Source: Ornithinimicrobium sp.
GTDB taxonomy: Bacteria; Actinomycetota; Actinomycetes; Actinomycetales; Dermatophilaceae
DNA: 6,513 nt
Direction of reading: 5' to 3'
NCBI GenBank assembly: GCA_030145965.1
Contig: JASKZT010000120.1
Span: forward strand, 1-6,513
The position numbers and the translations under genes were made by a program. Positions 1 through 5,187 of the stretch are shown here, piece after piece (the stretch's first letter is position 1; each line of letters starts with the position of its first letter). The notes under the pieces are model-generated. The model ran no database searches and was not told the origin of the DNA. It saw only the letters and a list, made by a program, of their open reading frames with translations.

Positions 1-27
1 CATCGTGCTGTGCAGACCCTCGACCTC

Positions 28-61
28 GCTCACGCGCCCGAGCCTACGGGAGCGCGTGGGC
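28..61 (-). terminator. Hairpin after the GNAT gene, probable operon terminator
   Basis: Bases 28-37 (GCTCACGCGC) and 52-61 (GCGCGTGGGC) form a ten-position stem. Positions 31-37 and 52-58 pair perfectly. The 30/59 position is a G-U wobble in plus-strand RNA and a C-A mismatch in minus-strand RNA. Inside it CCG (38-40) can pair with CGG (47-49) around a six-base loop, leaving a two-base bulge. It begins 26 bases past the stop of the acetyltransferase gene, the expected place for the end of the leftward permease-GNAT transcript. No U-tract follows on either strand, which is common for hairpin terminators in high-GC actinobacteria but makes the call less certain. Confidence 0.45.
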
Positions 62-87
62 TGGGCCGGGCAGCGGTCCCGAGGCGC

Positions 88-1077
88 TCAGAGCGGGAGG
101 GGGCGCTCCATCGCCATCATCCGGAGCCGGTGGGTGAAGCCGATCCGCTCGTAGAGGCGGGTGGCCCCGGTGAGGCTCTCGGAGTCGACGTCCAGCTCGA
201 TGGTGTCGTAGCGCCCGGCGCGATTCGCGAGGGCGATGGTGTGCAGGAGGGCGCCGGCGGCGATGCCGCGGCCCCGGGCCGCGGGCACGGTGCCGACGAG
301 GTTCACGTAGAGCTCGCGCGGCTGGTACTCCCCGCACATGACGTAGGCGAGCACCTCGCCGCCGGGCCCGAGGGCCAGGGTGGAGACGTCGGCGCGGGCG
401 GACCGGGCGGTCCAGTGGTCGTGCCACGTCTCCGGCGCGCTGGGGCCCGAGCCCCAGTGGTCGCGGAAGGCCTCGTTGTGGGCCAGCCGCACGGCCTCCT
501 CCTGCGCGTCCGCGGGGGTGGCGAAGGTCACGCCCTCGATCTGCGGCACGTCCGGCTCGTCGCCGAGCGGGCGCGCGAGCAGGTTGAACCACCTCACCAC
601 CCGGTAGCCGCGGGCGGCCAGGGTCACGGACGCGCTGGAGCCCTCCAGGCCGCCGCCGGCGCGCAGGTAGGCCTCCCGACCCGGGTGCCGCTCCCCCACC
701 AGGTCGGCGGCGCGGCGCTCCATCCGGTCGAGGAGCTGCGTGCCGAGGCCCTGCCGGCGGTACTCCTCCCGCACGCCGCCGTCGAGGTAGCCGCGTCCCT
801 TGCCCTCGTGGTCGGCGGTGGTGGGCACCCGCACGGTGGTGCACCCGATGAGCACGTCGCCGTCCCACGCGACCAGGCTGTCCGTGGCCGGGTCGAAGTT
901 CGCGCCCCTCAGCTCCTCGCGCAGGTCCTCCTCCGCGTAGAACTCCTCGGTGCCGTCCACCCTGGCCAGGTGGTTGACGAGGTCGGCCCAGGCCGGGACG
1001 TCGGCCTCGGTCAGGGGCGCCCACCGGTAGGCGGTGCGGTCCGGTCGCTCGTCGGTCCGGGTCGTCGTGTCCGTCAT
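88..1077 (-). CDS. Tandem GNAT-domain N-acetyltransferase
   Basis: A 329-residue protein built from two GCN5-related N-acetyltransferase (GNAT) domains, so it probably transfers an acyl group from acyl-CoA to an amine in the cytoplasm; the acceptor is unknown. The N-terminal domain (about 15-170) carries the acetyl-CoA pyrophosphate-binding motif RRQGLG at 107-112. The C-terminal domain (about 180-329) carries RGRGIA at 268-273, followed by the typical end of a GNAT fold with LYERIGF at 308-314, whose Tyr309 is the usual general-acid position. Both motifs look intact, whereas tandem GNATs often keep only one active half. The architecture and length resemble mycothiol synthase MshD, but I cannot recognise MshD-specific residues. 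The ATG start overlaps the permease stop as ATGA and lacks a clear Shine-Dalgarno sequence, which suggests translational coupling to the permease. Confidence is high for the family and low for the substrate. Confidence 0.9.
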   Translation of the reverse strand: MTDTTTRTDERPDRTAYRWAPLTEADVPAWADLVNHLARVDGTEEFYAEEDLREELRGANFDPATDSLVAWDGDVLIGCTTVRVPTTADHEGKGRGYLDGGVREEYRRQGLGTQLLDRMERRAADLVGERHPGREAYLRAGGGLEGSSASVTLAARGYRVVRWFNLLARPLGDEPDVPQIEGVTFATPADAQEEAVRLAHNEAFRDHWGSGPSAPETWHDHWTARSARADVSTLALGPGGEVLAYVMCGEYQPRELYVNLVGTVPAARGRGIAAGALLHTIALANRAGRYDTIELDVDSESLTGATRLYERIGFTHRLRMMAMERPLPL

Positions 1078-2378
1078 GGGGACCAGTCTTGGGCACGGGG
1101 CGGCGTGCCCGCCAGTCGTTTGTCCCGGCGGCGGCGCCCGAGCAGGACCAGCAGCCCGCCGGCGACGACGGCCAGGCCGGTCAGCACGGACGCCGGGGGG
1201 AGGGCGGCGGCGAGGACGAGACAGCCGGCCAGCCCGACGACGGGGAGCGCCGTCGGGAGCCGGCCCCCTCCCGGCTCCCGACGCAGCGTGAGGGCGCTGG
1301 CGTTGGCGACGGCGTAGTACAGCAGCACCCCGAAGCTCGAGAAGCCGATCGTGCCGCGCAGGTCCCCCACGAGCACGAGCCCGACGACGGTCGCACCGAC
1401 CACCACCTCGGCCGCCCGCGGCGTGCCGGCCGGACCCGAGACGCGGGCCAGGGCCCGGGGCAGGTGGCCGTCACGGGCCATGGCCACGGCGGTGCGGGAG
1501 ATGCCGAGGACGAGGTTGAGCAGGGCGCCCAGGGCGGCCAGGCCGGCCGCGACGCGCACGACCCAGACCCACTCCTGCTCCTGGCCCCAGACCAGCAGCG
1601 CGGTGCGGGCGACCGCGTCGGGCACCTGCGCCGCCTGGCCCGGGCCGAGCACGCCGAGCACGACCAGCCCGACGACGAGGTAGAGAGCCAGGACCACGGT
1701 CAGGGAGATGACCACGGCCCGGGGGACGACCCGGGCGGGGTCACGGACCTCCTCCCCGAGCGTGGCCACCCGGGCGTAGCCGGCGAAGGCGAAGAAGAGC
1801 AGACCGGCGGCCTGGAGCACGCCGAGCACGTCGAGCTCGCCGCCGACGGCCCGACCGATGTCGAGGGCCGGTGACCCGTCCACCGGCACGAGCGCGGCGA
1901 CCGCCACGCCGAGGAGCGCGCAGAGGGCGACCGCCACGACCACGCGGGAGACGCGAACGCTGCGGCGGACCCCCAGGAGGGCGAGGCCCGTCACGAGCAG
2001 GGCCGCGACGACGGCGGCCACGCGCTCGGCCCCCGGGACCAGGTAGGCCCCGACGGTGAGGGCCATGGCCGCGCAGGAGGCGGTCTTGCCGACGACGAAG
2101 CACCATCCGGCCAGGTAGCCCCAGACCTCGCCGAGCCGCTCGCGGCCGTAGACGTAGGTGCCACCGGCCTCGGGGTACCGGGCCGCGAGGGCGGCGCTGG
2201 ACAGCGCGTTGCAGGTGGCCACGACCGCGGCGAGGGCCAGCGCGAGGAGCACCCATCCGCCGGCGGCCGCGGCGGCCGGCCCCCAGACCACGAACACCCC
2301 GGCGCCCACCATCGAGCCGAGCCCGATGGTCACCGCGTCGCCGAGGCCGAGCGTGCGGTGCAGGCGGGGGGACGTCAC
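1074..2378 (-). CDS. APC-superfamily amino-acid permease, 12 predicted membrane segments
   Basis: An integral membrane transporter of about 434 residues in the amino acid-polyamine-organocation (APC) superfamily. Segment 1 has the unwound substrate-binding stretch GLGSMVGAGVF (19-29). YPEAGGTYVY (68-77) is the classic motif before segment 3. FFAFAGYARVATLGEEVRDP (195-214) is the segment-6 and following-loop signature, and ISRTAVAMARDGHLP (293-307) is the conserved cytoplasmic loop after segment 8. Hydrophobic stretches fit 12 helices, ending in a basic RRRRDKR tail region. The substrate cannot be named; small neutral amino acids or amines, taken up or exported (as by YjeH-type members), are possible. 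I chose the GTG at 2378, which gives the N-terminus MTSPRLHRTLGLGD, typical of the family, and leaves a 41-base gap after osmC. The frame stays open to a GTG at 2477, but that start would overlap osmC by 58 bases and add a Pro/Arg-rich leader. The stop overlaps the start of the GNAT gene. Confidence 0.92.
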   Translation of the reverse strand: MTSPRLHRTLGLGDAVTIGLGSMVGAGVFVVWGPAAAAAGGWVLLALALAAVVATCNALSSAALAARYPEAGGTYVYGRERLGEVWGYLAGWCFVVGKTASCAAMALTVGAYLVPGAERVAAVVAALLVTGLALLGVRRSVRVSRVVVAVALCALLGVAVAALVPVDGSPALDIGRAVGGELDVLGVLQAAGLLFFAFAGYARVATLGEEVRDPARVVPRAVVISLTVVLALYLVVGLVVLGVLGPGQAAQVPDAVARTALLVWGQEQEWVWVVRVAAGLAALGALLNLVLGISRTAVAMARDGHLPRALARVSGPAGTPRAAEVVVGATVVGLVLVGDLRGTIGFSSFGVLLYYAVANASALTLRREPGGGRLPTALPVVGLAGCLVLAAALPPASVLTGLAVVAGGLLVLLGRRRRDKRLAGTPPRAQDWSP

Positions 2379-2419
2379 GGGCGTGGCGACCGGGCGGGGG
2401 CGACGGGGTCCGGGCGCGG

Positions 2420-2848
2420 TCAGCGCAGGTCGAAGGTGACCGGGGAGGAGAGCTGGACGGTCCGCGACACCGTGCACAGCCGGTCGCGCGACAGGGCCAC
2501 GGCCTCGGGGAGCCGGTCCCGCGCGCGGTCGCCGTCGTCACCCTCGGGGAACTCGGCCGTGACCGTCACGGTGATCGGACCCAGGTGGTTGCCCTGCTCG
2601 TCGCGCAGCTTGTCGCCCGCCGCCGTGAGGGTGAGGCGCACCGGCTCGGCCAGGCGCGAGGTCAGCGCGTCGAGGTCGATGCCCGAGCACCCGGCGATGC
2701 CGGCGAGGAGCAGCTCGACGGGCGTGAAGTCGCTCGAGCCCTCCGCGCCGGTGCCCAGCGGCAGGGTGCCCCCGCGCACGTTCTCGGCGACGAAGGCGCC
2801 GGCGCCGGTGCGGGTCAGGCTGACGGAGCGGGTGGCGTCGGAGGTCAT
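2420..2848 (-). CDS. OsmC family protein (Ohr/OsmC-type thiol peroxidase fold)
   Basis: A 142-residue cytoplasmic protein of usual OsmC length. The family includes thiol-dependent peroxidases that reduce organic hydroperoxides (OsmC, Ohr) and less characterised members. Visible signatures are FTPVELLLAGIAGCSGIDLD (41-60), holding Glu45 and the candidate peroxidatic Cys54, and RDRLCTVSRTV (121-131), holding the second cysteine Cys125. The spacing matches the catalytic pair of the family. The GLAGC-like helix and the C-terminal CTVSRT resemble the broad OsmC/YhfA branch more than Ohr, so peroxidase activity is inferred. The start is the ATG at 2848; there is no ribosome-binding site in front of it and only 19 bases separate it from the oppositely oriented phosphatase start, which suggests a leaderless message. 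It is the first gene of an apparent operon with the permease and GNAT genes downstream. Confidence 0.92.
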   Translation of the reverse strand: MTSDATRSVSLTRTGAGAFVAENVRGGTLPLGTGAEGSSDFTPVELLLAGIAGCSGIDLDALTSRLAEPVRLTLTAAGDKLRDEQGNHLGPITVTVTAEFPEGDDGDRARDRLPEAVALSRDRLCTVSRTVQLSSPVTFDLR

Positions 2849-2854
2849 GGGCCG

Positions 2855-2860
2855 TAGTCT
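2855..2860 (+). promoter_or_regulatory. Candidate leaderless -10 element for the histidine phosphatase
   Basis: TAGTCT matches the TAnnnT form of actinobacterial -10 elements and ends exactly 7 bases before the ATG at 2868. Transcription would then start on the A of the start codon. No Shine-Dalgarno sequence is present, consistent with a leaderless mRNA. No recognisable -35 element is seen 16-18 bases upstream, inside the osmC coding sequence. Confidence 0.55.
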
Positions 2861-2861
2861 G
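2856..2861 (-). promoter_or_regulatory. Candidate leaderless -10 element for the OsmC gene
   Basis: Read on the minus strand, CAGACT keeps the two most important -10 bases (A at position 2, T at position 6). It ends exactly 7 bases before the ATG at 2848, again placing the transcription start on the A of the start codon. It overlaps the plus-strand TAGTCT by five bases, so one polymerase-binding site could serve both directions. It is weaker than the plus-strand hexamer because the first base is C. No -35 element is recognised. Confidence 0.4.
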
Positions 2862-2867
2862 CCAGCC

Positions 2868-3518
2868 ATGGACCAGCGCCCGGGCACCCCTCCCGCCGAT
2901 GACGCCCCGTCGCCGCAGGGACCGGCCGTCCCCGAGGGGCGCCTGGTCCTCGTGCGGCACGGGGAGACGGCCTGGTCGCGCACCGGGCGGCACACCGGCC
3001 GGACCGACCTGCCGCTGCTGCCGGAGGGGGAGGCGGCGGCGGGCGACATCGTCCGCGCCCTGGACGGCACGGAGCTCGTCCACGTCCGCTGCTCCCCGCT
3101 GCTCCGGGCCCGGCGCACCGCCGAGCTCGCCGGGCTGCGCGTCGACGCGCTGGACGAGGACCTCGTCGAGTGGGACTACGGCGGCTACGAGGGCCGCTCG
3201 ACCGCCGACGTGCGTCGCGAGCTCGGCTACCCCTGGTCCGTCTTCGAGCACGGTGTCGTCCCGGGCGACACCCCTGGTGAGACCGTCGAGGAGGTCGCGG
3301 CCCGCGGCAGCCGGGTGCTGGAGCGGGTCTGGCCGATCCTCTTCGAGGGCGACGTCTGCCTCGTCGGGCACGGCCACGCGCTGCGGATCCTCGCCGCGGT
3401 CTACCTGCAGCAGGCCCCACGCTTCGGCGCCCGGCTCACCTTCGCCGTCGGCTCGGTGGCCGTCCTCGGCCACCACCACGAGAGCCCGGTCGTCGAGGCC
3501 TGGAACCGCCGCCGCTGA
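2868..3518 (+). CDS. Histidine phosphatase family protein, Shb17/phosphoglycerate-mutase-like
   Basis: A 216-residue cytoplasmic phosphatase of the histidine phosphatase (phosphoglycerate mutase-like) superfamily, which hydrolyses phosphate esters through a phospho-histidine intermediate. LVLVRHGET (26-34) holds Arg30 and the nucleophile His31. SPLLRARRTAEL (76-87) holds the phosphate-pocket arginine, probably Arg82. VEWDYGGYEG (100-109) holds the proton donor Glu101, and LVGHGHALR (165-173) holds the second catalytic His168. The combination GRHTGRTDLPL, EWDYGxYEG, a GET motif (137-139) and HGHALR resembles yeast sedoheptulose-1,7-bisphosphatase Shb17 more than true phosphoglycerate mutase; the substrate is not proven. 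The first 24 residues are Pro/Asp-rich and lie outside the fold. ATG 2868 is the only ATG or GTG between osmC and the catalytic motif in this frame that gives a sensible start, and it lies 7 bases after a -10-like hexamer. The gene is divergent from osmC and convergent with the ligase gene. Confidence 0.92.
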   Translation: MDQRPGTPPADDAPSPQGPAVPEGRLVLVRHGETAWSRTGRHTGRTDLPLLPEGEAAAGDIVRALDGTELVHVRCSPLLRARRTAELAGLRVDALDEDLVEWDYGGYEGRSTADVRRELGYPWSVFEHGVVPGDTPGETVEEVAARGSRVLERVWPILFEGDVCLVGHGHALRILAAVYLQQAPRFGARLTFAVGSVAVLGHHHESPVVEAWNRRR

Positions 3519-3525
3519 CGCGGCA

Positions 3526-3562
3526 CGGGTCCCCAGGCACCCGGGCCCGCGCGCTGCGGGCC
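3526..3562. terminator. Two adjacent hairpins between convergent genes, possible bidirectional terminator
   Basis: The 48-base gap between the phosphatase stop and the ligase stop holds two inverted repeats. CGGGT (3526-3530) pairs with ACCCG (3539-3543) around an eight-base loop. GGCCCGC (3544-3550) pairs perfectly with GCGGGCC (3556-3562) around a five-base loop. Placement after two converging genes favours termination in both directions. Neither hairpin has a U-tract, so rho-independent function is inferred from position and stem strength only. Confidence 0.45.
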
Positions 3563-3566
3563 GCGG

Positions 3567-5129
3567 TCAGGCGACCTCTTCGGCGCGCCCCTCGGCGGGC
3601 TCGTCGGCCGAGGCGTCCTCTCCCTCGGCCAGGAGCGGCTCGGGGGTGGGCACCTCCCAGGTGTGCACGGGCACGTTGTCCTCGGCGTGGTCGACGTAGA
3701 GGCGGAACATCTCGCGCAGCGCCTCCTCGCGCCCGTAGCCCGCGGACTCGTAGGCCTCGGTCGTGGCCACCTGCCAGCTGGCGCCGTTCGTGCGGGCGCG
3801 GCAGCGGCCCTCGATGACCGACAGGTAGTGGTTGCGCACCTCGCGGCGCAGGCCGAGGGCGGCCAGGCCGTCGTCGGCGACCGAGAGCAGGTGGTCGGCC
3901 ACGAGGTCCACGACCGGGATCCGTCCGAGGCCGGGCCAGGTGTGGATGCTGGAGATGCCGTGCCGGGCCGCGTCGTCGAAGTTGTGCTCGGTCGTGGCGA
4001 AGTCCATCTTCGTCCAGATCGGGCGGCCGCTGGTCGTCGCGGACTCCAGCAGGCCGTAGTAGAAGCAGGCGTTGGCGACCATGTCGACCACGGTGGGGCC
4101 GGCCGGCAGGACGCGGTTCTCGACGCGCAGGTGGGGCACGCCCTGGCTCGTGTCGTAGATGGGCCGGTTCCAGCGCCATACCGTGCCGTTGTGGAGCTTG
4201 AGGTCCGTCAGGAGCGGCACCTCCCCCGAGTCGAGCGTGGAGCCCGGGTCCTCGTCGGAGACCTCCGGCAGGAGGGCCGGGAAGGAGCGGACGTTCTCCT
4301 CGAAGAGGTCGAAGATCGAGGTGATCCAGGCGCGGCCGAAGTAGGCGCGGGGGCGCACGCCCTGGTACTTCAGCTCCACCGAGCGGGTGTCGGTCATCTG
4401 GGTGAACAGCGGGATCCGGGTCTCCGCCCAGAGCCGCTTGCCGAAGAGGTAGGGCGAGTTGGCGCCCATCGCGACCTGGAGGCTGGAGATGATCGACGCG
4501 GCGTTCCAGTAGACCGGGAAGTCCTGCGGGGTGACCTGCTGGTGCAGCTGCACCGACGTGCACCCGGACAGCGGGCCGATGCCGTCGTGGTAGCTGGTCA
4601 GCCGCTCCCCCGACGGGCCCTGGATGTCCAGGTCGAAGCCCTCGCCGCGCTCCCGGAGCAGACCGTCCTCGAGCGCCTGGTAGCGCACCCCCTCGGAGAT
4701 CCACGGCTCGTCGAAGAGCGATACCGGCAGGGTCGGGACGATGCCGATCGCGGCGACCCGGGCACCGTGCGGCCGGGCCGCGTCGCCGGCGCGGCGCAGC
4801 GACTGCGCCAGCCACCGCTCGAGGCGCACGGCCTGGTCCCCGGCCATCGGCCGGGGCGGCACGTTCATCTCGATGTTGTAGCGGCCGACCTCGGACTGGA
4901 AGTCGCCCTCCCGGATCTCGGCCAGCACCTCGCTGTTGACCATCGCGGGGCCCATGGACGTCTCGTCCACGAGGTTCAGCTCGATCTCCAGCCCCATCTG
5001 GGGACGGGTGAAGTCGAAGCGGCTCCCCTCGAGCATCCGCTCGAAGACGTCCAGGTCCTGCAGGACCTTCTCCCGGAAGGCGAGGCGGTGCTCCCGCGTG
5101 AACTCGCTGTGGCTGACCTCTTGACCCAT
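3567..5129 (-). CDS. Glutamate-cysteine ligase-like protein (GCS2 family, substrate unknown)
   Basis: A 520-residue cytoplasmic protein of the GCS2 type, the superfamily of carboxylate-amine ligases that use ATP to join the gamma-carboxyl of glutamate to an amine such as cysteine. The N-terminal MGLEIELNLVD (45-55) carries the Glu48/Glu50 metal-ligand pair typical of glutamate-cysteine ligases. SEVGRYNIEMNVPPRP (79-94) supplies further acidic residues (Glu80, Glu87). GCTSVQLHQQV (189-199) is the next conserved strand. The last 25 or so residues are an acidic low-complexity tail. The protein resembles a conserved actinobacterial family annotated as glutamate-cysteine ligase without known substrate. 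It is not obviously EgtA of ergothioneine synthesis, since no egt genes are near. Start: ATG 5129 gives MGQEVSHSEFTREHR, which looks like the family N-terminus; a GTG at 5147 would add six residues. A weak GGAT lies about 7 bases upstream. It lies 58 bases downstream of gcvP and may share its transcript. Confidence 0.88.
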   Translation of the reverse strand: MGQEVSHSEFTREHRLAFREKVLQDLDVFERMLEGSRFDFTRPQMGLEIELNLVDETSMGPAMVNSEVLAEIREGDFQSEVGRYNIEMNVPPRPMAGDQAVRLERWLAQSLRRAGDAARPHGARVAAIGIVPTLPVSLFDEPWISEGVRYQALEDGLLRERGEGFDLDIQGPSGERLTSYHDGIGPLSGCTSVQLHQQVTPQDFPVYWNAASIISSLQVAMGANSPYLFGKRLWAETRIPLFTQMTDTRSVELKYQGVRPRAYFGRAWITSIFDLFEENVRSFPALLPEVSDEDPGSTLDSGEVPLLTDLKLHNGTVWRWNRPIYDTSQGVPHLRVENRVLPAGPTVVDMVANACFYYGLLESATTSGRPIWTKMDFATTEHNFDDAARHGISSIHTWPGLGRIPVVDLVADHLLSVADDGLAALGLRREVRNHYLSVIEGRCRARTNGASWQVATTEAYESAGYGREEALREMFRLYVDHAEDNVPVHTWEVPTPEPLLAEGEDASADEPAEGRAEEVA

Positions 5130-5135
5130 GGGCCG

Positions 5136-5144
5136 ATCCAAACA
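5136..5144 (-). promoter_or_regulatory. Weak candidate extended -10 promoter for the GCS2-like gene
   Basis: Read on the minus strand, TGTTTGGAT has an extended -10 layout (TGn followed by TTGGAT) and ends 6 bases before the ATG at 5129. It sits in the most AT-rich patch of the neighbourhood (about 5136-5150). The hexamer lacks the conserved A at position 2, and GGAT could instead act as a weak ribosome-binding site, so this is only a suggestion. Confidence 0.22.
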
Positions 5145-5170
5145 CACAAGAGGGCCGGTCGCGAGGGTGC

Positions 5171-5184
5171 GCGCGCGAACGCGC
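5171..5184 (-). terminator. Short UUCG-loop hairpin directly after gcvP
   Basis: On the minus strand, three bases after the gcvP stop codon, GCGCG-TTCG-CGCGC forms a perfect five-base-pair stem with a four-base UUCG loop (closing pair G-C rather than the extra-stable C-G). It is not followed by a U-tract and is short, so it could be an attenuating or mRNA 3'-end structure rather than a full terminator between gcvP and the ligase gene. Confidence 0.3.
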
Positions 5185-5187
5185 CGG

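Noticed and set aside
1..3. Complement ATG at the extreme left edge, possibly the start of a next leftward gene
   Set aside because: Only the three bases are visible, with no coding sequence to judge; bases 1-87 support no gene in any frame.
10..1317. Plus-strand open frame of about 435 codons antisense to the GNAT gene and the permease end
   Set aside because: It runs across two well-supported minus-strand genes and their overlap, has no recognisable domain, and has the composition of a shadow frame.
2538..3479. Minus-strand open frame spanning the OsmC start and the phosphatase
   Set aside because: It crosses the divergent promoter gap and lies antisense to the phosphatase, whose plus-strand motifs (RHG, HGH) are unambiguous.
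88..5129. A single thiol-metabolism cluster linking the MshD-like GNAT, OsmC and the GCS2-like ligase
   Set aside because: The ligase is on a separate transcript, beyond a divergent phosphatase and likely terminators, and none of the three substrates is established. Proximity alone does not support a shared pathway.
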